DNA of 58,040 nucleotides from Amycolatopsis orientalis DSM 43388 (GTDB lineage: Bacteria; Actinomycetota; Actinomycetes; Mycobacteriales; Pseudonocardiaceae), in contig NZ_ASXG01000192.1 of the NCBI RefSeq assembly GCF_000411975.1, forward strand, positions 1 to 58,040, in the 5' to 3' direction. Shown one piece after another: positions 26,521-35,418 of this stretch (its first letter is position 1; each line of letters begins with the position of its first letter). The translations under genes and the position numbers were made by a program. The notes below the pieces were generated by a model. That model searched no databases, was not told the origin of the DNA, and was given only the letters and a program-made list of their open reading frames with translations.

Positions 26521-27786
26521 GTGCGCCGCCGGATCGTGACGCTCACCGTCCTCGCGGCGGTCCTGGCCACGAGCCTGTTCGGGCTGCCGCTCGCCATCGG
26601 CGCGATGTGGTACTTCCGTACGCACACCACCTCCGCGCTGGAGCGGGCCGCTGACGGCGCGGCCGTCGTGGTGTCCGACGCGCTCGCCGCCGGCCAGCCC
26701 TTCCAGGTCCCGGACAACGAGGACGGCGCCGAGGTCGCGGTTTACGACCCGGCGGGCCGCCTACTCGCCGGGGAAGGCCCGGCCGTCGCGGACGACGTCG
26801 TGCGCGGTGTCGCGGCGAGCCGCAGCGACATGCTGAACCGGAAGGTCGGCGACGAGGACGTGCTGGCGGTCCCGGTGCTGACCGGGGCCCGCCTCACCGG
26901 CATCGTGCGCGCGGCGCTGCCCCGCTCGGCGCTGACCCGCGACGTCGGCATCACCTGGCTGGTGATGGCCGGCTGCGCGGTTGGCGCAGTGCTCGCGAGC
27001 TGGCTAGTAGCCCGGCGCATCGCCGCCCGGCTGACCCGCCCGCTGGAAGACCTCGCCTGCACCGCGGCCCGGCTGGGCGAAGGCGATTTCTCCGCCCGCT
27101 CCCGGCGTTCGGCGATCCCGGAAATCGACCGCGTCGGCGCGGCCCTGGACGTCACCGCGACCCGCATCGGCGAAACGCTGGAACGGGAACGCGCCTTCTC
27201 CGCCGAGGCCTCGCACCAGCTCCGCACCCCGCTGGCCGGACTGCGCCTGCAGCTGGAATCCGCGCTGGAAACCCCCGGCCGCGATCCCTACGCGGCCGTG
27301 CGCGCCGGAATCACCGCCGCCGACCGGTTGGAAAGAACCGTCGAAGACCTGCTCGCCCTGTCCCACGAACGCCGCGCTCCCCGCGACCAGCTGGACCTGC
27401 CCGCCCTCCTGGACGAGCTGAAGGACGTCCCACTGCCCCACCACCGCCGGCTGCGGCTGGAGATCGCCGACCCGCCGCCGGTGCGCGCGTCGGTCCCGGC
27501 AGTCCGGCAAGTGCTGGCGGTCCTGCTGGACAACGCGGTGAACCACGGCGAAGGCACCATCACGATCCGAGCCCGGGACGCCGGCGGCGCACTGGCTGTC
27601 GATGTCCTCGACGAAGGCCCGGACCTCGGCGAACGCGACCCGTTCTCCGACCACACCCCGGGAGGGCACGGCATCGGCCTCCGCCTGGCAAGAAGCCTGG
27701 CCGAAGCCGAGGGCGGCAGGTTGCGCCTGTCCCGCCCCGACCCGCCGACGTTCACGCTGCTGCTTCCGGAAGCATCCGACTCCTGA
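26521..27786 (+). CDS. sensor histidine kinase
   Basis: 421-aa membrane kinase. TM1 is at about 6-30 and TM2 at about 142-165 (ITWLVMAGCAVGAVLASWLV), with a 110-residue extracellular sensor of no known family between them. A HAMP-like segment (RRIAARLTRPLEDLACTAAR) follows, then the phospho-acceptor His232 (SHQLRTPLAGL) and an HATPase domain with N box (LLDNAVNHGEG), DEGPD and GGHGIGLRLARSLAEAEGG. The start is GTG 26521. Paired with the preceding response regulator. A gene-free, C-rich region follows. Confidence 0.93.
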   Translation: MRRRIVTLTVLAAVLATSLFGLPLAIGAMWYFRTHTTSALERAADGAAVVVSDALAAGQPFQVPDNEDGAEVAVYDPAGRLLAGEGPAVADDVVRGVAASRSDMLNRKVGDEDVLAVPVLTGARLTGIVRAALPRSALTRDVGITWLVMAGCAVGAVLASWLVARRIAARLTRPLEDLACTAARLGEGDFSARSRRSAIPEIDRVGAALDVTATRIGETLERERAFSAEASHQLRTPLAGLRLQLESALETPGRDPYAAVRAGITAADRLERTVEDLLALSHERRAPRDQLDLPALLDELKDVPLPHHRRLRLEIADPPPVRASVPAVRQVLAVLLDNAVNHGEGTITIRARDAGGALAVDVLDEGPDLGERDPFSDHTPGGHGIGLRLARSLAEAEGGRLRLSRPDPPTFTLLLPEASDS

Positions 27787-28720
27787 CCTGACCGTCGGGC
27801 CGTGCCGGGCCGCAGCCCGCGCCGCCTGCCCGCCCAGCGGTGCCAGGTCCTAGCCCGCGCCGCCTGCCCGCCCGGCCTCCGCGAGGCTTCCGCTTCCCAC
27901 ACCGCGCCGCTGGCCCGATTCAGTACGCGACGTCCGACTCCGGCCACGGACCTCCCAATCCGCGCCCCACGCCCGACCTCCAATCCGGCCCGCGCAACCT
28001 CCGCCCGCACCAGACCGCCAGCGCGAAGCACCGCCCGGCATCCCCGAGTCCGCCCACGTCACTCTGGCAAGTGCGAAGGCCACCCGCGATTGATCGCGCC
28101 CACACCCTGCCTTGCGCAACCTTGGCCAACGCCACAGCCATCCACGACTGACGTCGCCTCCGACCAGCCGCGCAATCTCGACCCACACCACGACCTCACA
28201 CGACCGACGTCGCCCCCGCCCAGCCACGCAACCTCGACCCACACCACGACCTCCCACGACCGACGTCGCCCCCGCCCAGCCACGCAACCTCGACCCACAC
28301 CACAGCCACCCGCGACCGACGACATCTCCACCCTGCCGAGCGCAGCCTTGGCCGACACCCAGCCACCCGCGGCCGACGACGCCAGCCCACCCACCACACG
28401 CACCCTCGGCCAAGACCACAACCACACCCGGCAGCCCGCGTCCCCGCTGTCCCCAGCAACCAGCCCCCGACCACGGAGCCACCCACCAGGCCGAAACCCG
28501 CAATGCTCCCGCCACCGCCCGCGACAGCCAGCCACGCCCGGCACCCCCACCCCCGCTCCACCCGGCCCGGACCCGCGGGCAAACCCCCGCCCACCCAGCC
28601 TGACCTGCGCAAGCAAACCCGCCGCCGAAGGCCCCCGCCCCCGATCACTTAGAGTTAACAACGGCCGGAACGCCCACCCGGCCGAGGCAACCAGCCCCGC
28701 CGACACCGACTCCGAGAGCG
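27787..28720. repeat. C-rich low-complexity intergenic region with repeats
   Basis: About 930 bp without a credible gene. The plus strand is very rich in C and A and poor in G. Long reading frames on both strands encode only biased Pro/Thr/His-rich or Gly/Trp/Arg-rich sequence and have no family resemblance. A 22-bp direct repeat, at 27814-27835 and 27852-27873, lies near the kinase end. A block of 56-bp tandem repeats lies at 28144-28311. The minus strand contains many G runs. The last 120 bp before the permease gene (28721-28841) return to normal composition and should hold its promoter. Confidence 0.7.
28144..28311 (+). repeat. 56-bp tandem repeat, three units
   Basis: Three head-to-tail units (28144-28199, 28200-28255, 28256-28311) begin ACGACYGACGTCGCC and contain CTCGACCCACACCACGA. 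Units 2 and 3 are nearly identical; unit 1 differs at several bases. Decayed unit-like fragments continue on both sides (for example around 28312-28380). Units are contiguous without spacers, which rules out CRISPR. Confidence 0.88.
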
Positions 28721-28841
28721 CAATGAATCACCTGTCACCGCCAGTTTTCCACAACAGATCTCGGTTCTCGGGGCAATTTTCGATCGATACCGTGGCTCGA
28801 AGTCGACAGTGCCGTCACAATCAATCGCTAGGAGCCGCCCG

Positions 28842-30275
28842 GTGAGCACCACGTCCTCGAGTCCTGCGCGCGGGAGGCTCGCCACGGCGATGCTGCGCCG
28901 CAAACCGGTCACCGATCTGGTCGCCGAGGCGGATCACGGGCCGCTGAAGCGGTCGCTCGGGCTCAGCCAGCTGACCATGCTCAGCATCGGGGCCACCCTG
29001 GGCAGCGGGATCTTCGTGGTGCTCGGCGAGGCGGTTCCGGTCGCCGGGCCCGCCGTCGTGGTGTCGTTCGTGCTCGCCGGGATCACCGCGTTGTTCTCCG
29101 CGCTTTCCTACGCCGAGCTGGCGGGCATGATCCCGCTCTCCGGCTCCTCTTACTCCTACGCGTACGCGACCCTCGGCGAACTGGTCGCCTGGGTGTGCGG
29201 CTGGTGCCTGGTGCTGGAGTACGGCGTATCGGTCGCGTCAGTCGCGGTCGGGTGGGGGCAGTACGTCAACGAACTGCTGCACCTGGCGTTCGGCGTCACC
29301 TTGCCGGAGGCGCTCAGCGGGCCTCCGGGCGACGGCGGGCTGGTCAACATTCCAGCGATCGTCGTGGTGCTGCTGGCGATGGTGCTCCTGCTGTCCGGCG
29401 CGAAGGAGAGCGCGCGGGCCAACGCGATCATGGTCGCGGTGAAGATCGGCACGCTGATTCTGTTCTGCGCCATCGCGTTCACTGCGGTCCGGGCGCAGAA
29501 CTTCACGCCGTTCCTTCCGCTCGGGCTGGCCGGGATGAGCGCCGGCGGAGCGAAACTGTTCTTCTCCTACATCGGGTTCGACGCCGCTTCCACCGCCGGC
29601 GAGGAAGCCCGCAACCCGCAGCGGGACCTGCCGCGCGCGATTCTGCTGTCGCTCGGGATCGTGACCGTTCTCTACTGCCTCGTCGCGGTCGCGGCGATCG
29701 GTGCGCTGCCCTGGCAGGAGTTCGGCGACAAGCAGGCCGCGCTGTCGCACGTGCTCACCACGATTTCCAGCAACCCGCTCTGGGCGATCCTGCTCGCGAT
29801 CGGCGCGATCGTGGCGATCTCCAGCGTCGTGCTGACCGTCCTCTACGGGCAGACCCGGATCCTCTTCGCCATGTCCCGCGACGGGCTCGTGCCGAAGTCG
29901 CTGTCCACCGTGCATCCGAAAACCGGCGTGCCGCGCACCAACACGCTCGTGGTGTCCGGGTTCGTCGCGGTGCTCGCCGCTTTCATCCCGCTCGGCAAGC
30001 TCGCCGACGCCACCAGCATCGGGACGCTGTTCGCCTTCGGGCTGGTCAATGTCGCCGTGCTGATCCTGCGCAAACGCCGTCCCGAAGCCGACCGCAGTTT
30101 CCGGGTGCCGTTCTCGCCGGTCACTCCGATCCTCGGGGTCGCCTGCTGCGCGTACATGATGTTCAGTCTCGACAGCGCGACCTGGATCGTGTTCGGCGCG
30201 TGGATGCTGCTCGGCCTCGTCATCTACTTCGGCTACAGCGTCCGTCGCTCGCGGCTCGCGGAGAGCATCCGATGA
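28842..30275 (+). CDS. APC-family cationic amino acid permease (probable lysine uptake)
   Basis: 477 aa with about 12 membrane helices, APC/CAT type. It has the N-terminal LSQLTMLSIGATLGSGIF motif and FSYIGFDAASTAGEEARNPQRDLP, which is characteristic of cationic amino acid transporters. GTG 28842 is chosen for GGAG about 8 nt upstream. Its stop overlaps the davA start (ATGA), so it is the first gene of a coupled permease-davA-davB operon. This context points to lysine as the imported substrate. Substrate specificity is inferred from neighbours, not shown by the sequence. Confidence 0.9.
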   Translation: MSTTSSSPARGRLATAMLRRKPVTDLVAEADHGPLKRSLGLSQLTMLSIGATLGSGIFVVLGEAVPVAGPAVVVSFVLAGITALFSALSYAELAGMIPLSGSSYSYAYATLGELVAWVCGWCLVLEYGVSVASVAVGWGQYVNELLHLAFGVTLPEALSGPPGDGGLVNIPAIVVVLLAMVLLLSGAKESARANAIMVAVKIGTLILFCAIAFTAVRAQNFTPFLPLGLAGMSAGGAKLFFSYIGFDAASTAGEEARNPQRDLPRAILLSLGIVTVLYCLVAVAAIGALPWQEFGDKQAALSHVLTTISSNPLWAILLAIGAIVAISSVVLTVLYGQTRILFAMSRDGLVPKSLSTVHPKTGVPRTNTLVVSGFVAVLAAFIPLGKLADATSIGTLFAFGLVNVAVLILRKRRPEADRSFRVPFSPVTPILGVACCAYMMFSLDSATWIVFGAWMLLGLVIYFGYSVRRSRLAESIR

Positions 30276-31048
30276 TCATCGCCGTCCACCAAGGCCCGTT
30301 CGACCGCCTGCCCGAGGCGATGGCCGCGGCGGCGGAGCGCGGCGCCGAGCTGATCGTGACTGCCGAGATGAGCACGACGGGGTACAACATCGGCGCGAAA
30401 GCCGTCGCGGAGCTGGCTGAACCGGCGGACGGGCCACGCGCGGCCGAACTGGGCGCATTGGCTGCCCACCACAAGATCGCGCTGGTCTACGGCTATCCCG
30501 AGCGAGACGGCGACGCGGTGTACAACTCGGCGCAATTGCTGTCCGCACAAGGGGAACGGCTCGCGAACTACCGCAAGACGCACCTCTTCGGCGACCTCGA
30601 CCGCGACCAGTTCTCGGCCGGCGACGAGCCCGTGGTGCAGGCCGACTTCAACGGCCTCCGCGCCGGGCTGCTGATCTGTTACGACGTCGAGTTCCCCGAA
30701 CTCGTCCGCGCGCACGCGCTCGCGGGCACCGACCTGCTGCTCGTGCCTACCGCGTTGATGCAGCCGTACGAGCGCGTCGCCGACTTGCTGATTCCGGTTC
30801 GGGCGCACGAAAGCCAGCTGTACGTCGTGTACGCGAACCGCTGTGACACCGAAGGCGAGCTGACCTACTGCGGACGCTCGACTGTCGCGTCGCCGGATGA
30901 AGTCGTCGCGAAGGCCGGGCCGGGCGAAGAGCTGCTGTTCGCCGAACTCGACCCCGCGGTGCTCGCTCGAGCACGAGCCGAAACCCCGTACCTGGCCGAC
31001 CGACGGCCGTCGCTGTACCGCTCTCTCACCGAAGGACCCCGGGCATGA
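30272..31048 (+). CDS. davA: 5-aminopentanamidase (delta-aminovaleramidase)
   Basis: 258-aa carbon-nitrogen hydrolase (nitrilase superfamily) with the catalytic Glu32 (TAEMSTTGYN), Lys102 (YRKTHLFG) and Cys136 (LLICYDVEFPE). The sequence follows Pseudomonas putida DavA closely (TGYNIG, VYGYPER, NYRKTHLFG.LDR). It hydrolyses 5-aminopentanamide, the product of lysine monooxygenase, to 5-aminovalerate and ammonia. ATGA overlaps join it to the permease upstream and to davB downstream, which makes the assignment strong. Gene order is davA then davB. Confidence 0.92.
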   Translation: MIIAVHQGPFDRLPEAMAAAAERGAELIVTAEMSTTGYNIGAKAVAELAEPADGPRAAELGALAAHHKIALVYGYPERDGDAVYNSAQLLSAQGERLANYRKTHLFGDLDRDQFSAGDEPVVQADFNGLRAGLLICYDVEFPELVRAHALAGTDLLLVPTALMQPYERVADLLIPVRAHESQLYVVYANRCDTEGELTYCGRSTVASPDEVVAKAGPGEELLFAELDPAVLARARAETPYLADRRPSLYRSLTEGPRA

Positions 31049-32739
31049 CCTCCGCAGTTCCCGCCGCGATCCACGCCGAGGAACCCGCCGGCCGGCCGAT
31101 CACGATGTTCGGCCCCGATTTCCCGTTCGCCTACGACGATTACCTCGCCCATCCGGCCGGACTCGGCAGCGTGCCGGAGGAGGTGCACGGCACCGAGGTC
31201 GCGGTGATCGGCGGCGGTCTTTCCGGCATCGTGACCGCCTACGAGCTGATGAAGCTCGGGCTGCGGCCGGTCGTGTACGAGATCGACGGCCTCGGCGGAC
31301 GGCTGCGCACGCACCGCTTCCCCGGCCTGCCCGACGACGTGGTCGCCGAGATGGGCGCGATGCGGTTCCCGCCGTCGTCGACGTCGCTGTTCCACTACAT
31401 CGACAAGGCCGGGCTGGAAACCACGCCGTTCCCGAACCCGCTGTCGCCGGCCACGCCGAGCACGGTGGTCGATCTCAAGGGCCGCAGCCATTACGCGCGC
31501 ACGCCCGAAGACCTGCCCAAGGTGTACGGCGACGTGGCGGAGGCGTGGCAGCGCACTCTCGACGAGCACGCGTCATTCGCCGAGATGCAGACCGCGATCC
31601 GCAATCGCGACGTCGCGACGATCAAAAACATCTGGAACGAGCTGGTGCCCCGGCTCGACAACCAGACCTTCTACGGATTCCTGTGCGATTCCCCGGCGTT
31701 TTCCTCGTTCCGGCATCGGGAGATCTTCGGCCAGGTCGGATTCGGCACCGGCGGATGGGACACCGACTTCCCGAACTCGATTCTCGAAATCCTCCGGGTC
31801 GTCTACACCGGCGCGGATGACGACCACCGCAGCATCGTCGGCGGCAGCGGGCAGCTGCCGAGGCGGCTGTGGGACCACGTCCCGGACAAGCTCGCGCACT
31901 GGCCGGCCGGCACGAATCTGGCTTCCCTGCACGAAAACGGCGAGCCGCGGCCGGGGGTCACGCGGCTGCACCGCACCGCGCCGAACAACATCACCGTCAC
32001 CGACGCCTCCGGTCACATCCGCACCTTCCCGGCCGCGGTCTTCACCGCGCAGAGCTGGATGCTGCTGTCGAAGATCGAATGCGACGAGGCGCTCTTCCCG
32101 ATCGACCACTGGACCGCCATCGAGCGCACGCACTACATGGCGTCCTCCAAGGTGTTCGTGCCGGTCGACCGCCCGTTCTGGCTCGACCGCGACCCGGTGA
32201 CCGGCCGCGACACGATGAGCATGACGCTCACCGACCGGATGCCGCGCGGCACCTACCTTCTCGGCGACGACCCGGACCGGCCCGCGGTGATCTGCCTGTC
32301 CTACACGTGGGCCGACGATTCGCTGAAGTGGCTGCCGCTTTCCGTGTCCGACCGCGTCGAGGTGATGCTGCAGTCGCTGCGCGAGATCTACCCCGGCGTC
32401 GACGTGCGGCGGCACATCGTGGGCGACCCGGTGACCGTGTCGTGGGAGGCCGAACCGCATTTCATGGGCGCGTTCAAGGCGAACCTGCCCGGGCATTACC
32501 GGTACCAGCACCGGCTTTTCACGCACTTCGTGCAGGATTCACTGCCCGAGCGCTATCGCGGTTTGTTCCTCGCGGGCGACGACATCTCGTGGACGGCGGG
32601 CTGGGCCGAGGGGGCGGTGCAGACCGCGCTCAACGCGGTGTGGGGCGTGCAGAAGCATTTCGGCGGCGCGAGCGATCCGGCGAATCCCGGTCCGGGCGAC
32701 CGTTTCGCGGACCTCGCACCGATCGAGCTTCCGGACTGA
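31045..32739 (+). CDS. davB: L-lysine 2-monooxygenase (flavin monoamine oxidase family)
   Basis: 564-aa FAD enzyme. The dinucleotide motif is VIGGGLSGIVTAYELMKLGL (55-74). It shows the DavB hallmarks: an ITMFGPDFPFAYDDYLAHPA start, EMGAMRFPPSSTSLFHY, GQVGFGTGGWDTDFPNS and the C-terminal GDDISWTAGWAEGAVQTALN. It oxidatively decarboxylates L-lysine to 5-aminopentanamide, CO2 and water. The length matches P. putida DavB (about 560 aa), and the related tryptophan 2-monooxygenase fits less well. davT and davD for 5-aminovalerate use are not in the window. Confidence 0.93.
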   Translation: MTSAVPAAIHAEEPAGRPITMFGPDFPFAYDDYLAHPAGLGSVPEEVHGTEVAVIGGGLSGIVTAYELMKLGLRPVVYEIDGLGGRLRTHRFPGLPDDVVAEMGAMRFPPSSTSLFHYIDKAGLETTPFPNPLSPATPSTVVDLKGRSHYARTPEDLPKVYGDVAEAWQRTLDEHASFAEMQTAIRNRDVATIKNIWNELVPRLDNQTFYGFLCDSPAFSSFRHREIFGQVGFGTGGWDTDFPNSILEILRVVYTGADDDHRSIVGGSGQLPRRLWDHVPDKLAHWPAGTNLASLHENGEPRPGVTRLHRTAPNNITVTDASGHIRTFPAAVFTAQSWMLLSKIECDEALFPIDHWTAIERTHYMASSKVFVPVDRPFWLDRDPVTGRDTMSMTLTDRMPRGTYLLGDDPDRPAVICLSYTWADDSLKWLPLSVSDRVEVMLQSLREIYPGVDVRRHIVGDPVTVSWEAEPHFMGAFKANLPGHYRYQHRLFTHFVQDSLPERYRGLFLAGDDISWTAGWAEGAVQTALNAVWGVQKHFGGASDPANPGPGDRFADLAPIELPD

Positions 32740-32845
32740 CGCGGGCCGTCAACCCATACCGCGCGGTAGCAGCCGAACGTGTTTCCGCGGCGACATTCCG
32801 CCTCGTTAATCCGCCTTGCTGAACCGATCATGCCAAACTGATGCC

Positions 32846-33475
32846 ATGAGCACCGATCCGGCGCCGAAGTGGCGGAGACTCGAACCGGACGAACGCAAAG
32901 AGCAGATCTACGCCTGCGCGGCGCGGCTGTTCGGCGAACGACCGTATTCGGAAGTGTCCACTTCGGACATCGCGGCCGAGGCAGGCGTGGCCCGCGGACT
33001 GATCAATCATTATTTCGGAACGAAAAGGGAGCTGTACCTCGAAATCGTTCGGCGTGCGCTGACCGTGCCGCGGATTGCGGTGCAGATTCTGCCGGACGGC
33101 CCGCTGGAGGTCCGCGCGGACGCCGCCATCGACTGGCTGCTCGACATGGTGCGCGAGCAGGAGAAGCTGTGGCTCGCCGCGATCGCGCCGGAGGGCATCG
33201 GCCGCGACCCGGAGGTGGACCGGATCGTCGCGGAGGCCGACCGCGCGTCGGCCGACCGTGTCCTGGAGGCGGTCGGGCTGTCCCGCGACAGCGAGCACGG
33301 CGAGGAACTGAACGCCGCGGTCCGCGCGTTCGCCGGCATGGTGAAGGCGGCGGGCCGCGAATGGCTCGTGCACCGCTCGCTGGACCGGCGCCAGGTGCAC
33401 ACGCTGCTGACCAAGTCGCTCGTGACCGTGGTCGACCAGGTGTTGCCCGCGATCCAGCATCCGCCCCAGCACTGA
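32846..33475 (+). CDS. TetR-family transcriptional regulator
   Basis: 209 aa. The N-terminal TetR helix-turn-helix is clear (RKEQIYACAARLFGERPYSE, TSDIAAEAGVARGLINHYFG). The ligand domain has no assignable specificity. ATG 32846 is chosen over the open upstream codons since MSTDPAPKWRRLEPDER is a normal family start. It lies 106 bp behind davB on the same strand and may regulate the lysine operon, but it has its own upstream spacer. A long hairpin follows it. Confidence 0.88.
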   Translation: MSTDPAPKWRRLEPDERKEQIYACAARLFGERPYSEVSTSDIAAEAGVARGLINHYFGTKRELYLEIVRRALTVPRIAVQILPDGPLEVRADAAIDWLLDMVREQEKLWLAAIAPEGIGRDPEVDRIVAEADRASADRVLEAVGLSRDSEHGEELNAAVRAFAGMVKAAGREWLVHRSLDRRQVHTLLTKSLVTVVDQVLPAIQHPPQH

Positions 33476-33479
33476 CGAA

Positions 33480-33538
33480 CCGGAAGGAGAGCCCCCGGCA
33501 CCACGAGGGGGGAGGAAAGTGCCGGGGGCCCCTTCCGG
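33480..33538. terminator. long stem-loop terminator after tetR
   Basis: The inner stem GCCCCCGGCAC (33491-33501) pairs perfectly with GTGCCGGGGGC (33519-33529). The outer arms CCGGAAGG and CCTTCCGG extend it across a small asymmetric bulge. It starts 5 bp after the tetR stop. Another CCCCCGG run follows at about 33547, which could allow alternative pairing. Confidence 0.8.
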
Positions 33539-33679
33539 AGGCAAGGCCCCCGGTACCTGTCCACGCTACGCCGGGAAGGCGTCGATTCGGTGTCGGTCGG
33601 CGCGGCGGGGACCCGACTTTTCACTACGACCACGCGGACGGCCCAGTGCGGACGCCCGGTACGGGCAATTTCGCGAATT

Positions 33680-34390
33680 TCAGCCGCGCGACCGGGCCAA
33701 TCGGCACGCGAGCCCGTCGAGGCAGGTGCGGATCGCGAAGTCGAACAGTCGCGGATGGTAATCGGCCGCGGCTTCCGGGTCGGTGAGCAGCTCCTGCATC
33801 GCGCGGCCGTGCGCGGCCATGCCGGGCAGGTCCTCGCGGTCGCGGTAGGACGCGTATTCCTCGGTGTTGTCCAGGCGCAACGCGAGGCTGCAGTCCCGGT
33901 CGTCCTCCAGCGCGACGTACTGGCACGCGGTCGTGGTGAGCATCGTGTACGCGCGCGGGCTCTCGTCGCCGAAGCCCGCGTCCAGCAGCATCCGCACGCC
34001 GCGGTCCATCGTGGGCGTGGCCGCGGCCACCGACGGCCCGAACGACGCCATCCGGCGCGCGGTGCCCGGATGCTTGCGCAGCAGCTCGCGCAGGCCGGTC
34101 AGCAGTTCGACGAACCACTCCTGCCACTCCAGCGTCTCGTCGGGCAGCCGCAGCTGGCCGACGACCCGGTCGAGCACCGCGCACACGACCGCGTCGCGAT
34201 CCCCGACGTGGTGGTAGACGACGGCCGGGTACGCGCCGATCGCCGCGGCCAGCTGCCGCAGCGTCCAGTTCTCCAACCCGCGTTCGACGGTGAGCTTCAC
34301 CGCCGCGTCGACCACCTTCTTCGCGGTGACCGCGGGCAGCCCGGCGGCGGAACGGGACCGGGCGCGCTGTCCGGCACGCGAAGTCGGCAT
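33680..34390 (-). CDS. TetR-family transcriptional regulator
   Basis: 236 aa. The DNA-binding helix-turn-helix lies at about 20-65 (AKKVVDAAVKLTVERGLENW, LRQLAAAIGAYPAVVYHHVG). The C-terminal region is of the TetR_C type seen in tetracycline-repressor relatives. ATG 34390 marks the start of family similarity; the frame stays open far upstream as an antisense shadow of the hydrolase gene. It diverges from the alpha/beta hydrolase across 69 bp containing a CCGTGCACGG palindrome, so it probably controls that gene and itself. Confidence 0.88.
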   Translation of the reverse strand: MPTSRAGQRARSRSAAGLPAVTAKKVVDAAVKLTVERGLENWTLRQLAAAIGAYPAVVYHHVGDRDAVVCAVLDRVVGQLRLPDETLEWQEWFVELLTGLRELLRKHPGTARRMASFGPSVAAATPTMDRGVRMLLDAGFGDESPRAYTMLTTTACQYVALEDDRDCSLALRLDNTEEYASYRDREDLPGMAAHGRAMQELLTDPEAAADYHPRLFDFAIRTCLDGLACRLARSRG

Positions 34391-34391
34391 G

Positions 34392-34401
34392 CCGTGCACG
34401 G
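34392..34401. promoter_or_regulatory. CCGTGCACGG palindrome, possible TetR operator
   Basis: A perfect 10-bp palindrome directly before the tetR start codon in the divergent spacer. The position suits autorepression, but short GC palindromes are common by chance in this genome. Confidence 0.3.
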
Positions 34402-34459
34402 TAACCGGCGACCGCCCGGCTCGGCCACACGCGGTTCCGCGCTGCGGCATGATCGGGGC

Positions 34460-35326
34460 ATGCCACGCGCACAGGCCAACGGCCTCGAACTCGAGTACGA
34501 CACGTTCGGCGATCCGGCCGCCCCGCCGGTCGTCCTGGTGATGGGCCTCGGCGCCCAGATGATCACCTGGGAGGAGGGTTTCTGCGAGCTGCTCGCGAGC
34601 CGCGGCTTCCACGTCGTGCGCTTCGACAACCGCGACGCGGGCCTGTCCACCTGGTTCGACGAACTCGGCACGCCGGACCTCGCCGGGATCATGGCGGGCA
34701 CGGCCCCGGCGCCGTATCTGCTCTCGGACCTCGCGAACGACACTGTCGGGCTGTTCGACGCGCTCGGCTTCGCGAAGGCGCACGTCGTCGGCGCTTCGAT
34801 GGGCGGAATGGTCGCGCAGCAGCTCGCGATCGACCACCCGGACCGGCTGCTGAGCCTGACGTCGATCATGTCGACGACCGGCGACCCGTCGGTCGGCCAG
34901 GTCTCGCCCGCCGCGCTCGCGACGCTCACCCAGCCGGTGCCGGAGACGCGCGAGGCGCAGATCGACCAGAGCGTCGCGAACTACCGGGTGACCGGGTCGC
35001 CGGGCTATCCGGCCACCGAGGAATACCTGCGGCGCAAGGCGACCCGGAACTACGACCGGGGACGGCATCCGGCCGGGATGCAGCGGCAGGCCGCCGCCGT
35101 CGTGGCGTCGGGCGACCGCACCGAACGGCTGCGCGAGGTCCGGGTGCCGACCGTCGTGCTGCACGGCGACTCGGACGTGATGATCGACGTCAGCGGCGGG
35201 AAAGCCACCGCGGCGGCGATCCCGGACGCGGAGCTGGTGATCGTTCCGGGCATGGGGCACGACCTGCCGGAACCGCTGTGGCCGGAAATCGTCGCCGCGA
35301 TCGTCCGGGCGACCGCGCGCGCTTGA
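34460..35326 (+). CDS. alpha/beta hydrolase
   Basis: 288-aa alpha/beta hydrolase with oxyanion region VLVMGLGAQ, nucleophile elbow GASMGG (Ser113), acid in HGDSDVMI and His in PGMGHDLPE. The MGLGAQMITWEEGFCELLAS pattern matches the family that includes aclacinomycin methylesterase RdmC-like and related actinobacterial hydrolases. The substrate is unknown. It is paired divergently with a TetR regulator. ATG 34460 has only a weak GGGG upstream. Confidence 0.87.
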   Translation: MPRAQANGLELEYDTFGDPAAPPVVLVMGLGAQMITWEEGFCELLASRGFHVVRFDNRDAGLSTWFDELGTPDLAGIMAGTAPAPYLLSDLANDTVGLFDALGFAKAHVVGASMGGMVAQQLAIDHPDRLLSLTSIMSTTGDPSVGQVSPAALATLTQPVPETREAQIDQSVANYRVTGSPGYPATEEYLRRKATRNYDRGRHPAGMQRQAAAVVASGDRTERLREVRVPTVVLHGDSDVMIDVSGGKATAAAIPDAELVIVPGMGHDLPEPLWPEIVAAIVRATARA

Positions 35327-35418
35327 GGAGGTCAAAAATCCGTCAATAATGCGCGCCGGGGCGTACGGAACTTGTCCGCACGTTCGCCCTTGCCCGTCCG
35401 CCCGGGGTGCCATGGGGC

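Noticed and set aside
21911..26539. A 1542-codon plus-strand open frame
   Set aside because: It runs antisense through lpdA, the acyltransferase and pip genes, has no family resemblance and an Arg/Val/Asp/His-rich composition typical of shadow frames in high-GC DNA.
28144..28311. Possible CRISPR array
   Set aside because: The 56-bp units are directly adjacent with no variable spacers and no cas genes nearby.
27850..28706. Gly/Trp/Arg-rich minus-strand frames and Pro/Thr-rich plus-strand frames in the C-rich region
   Set aside because: Frames are open because of base composition and repeats; no ribosome sites, no known domain.
31045..32739. Tryptophan 2-monooxygenase (auxin pathway) as identity of the flavoenzyme
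   Set aside because: The N-terminal GPDFPFAYDDYLAHPAGLGS and the paired amidase match lysine monooxygenase/aminovaleramidase better than the IaaM/IaaH pair.
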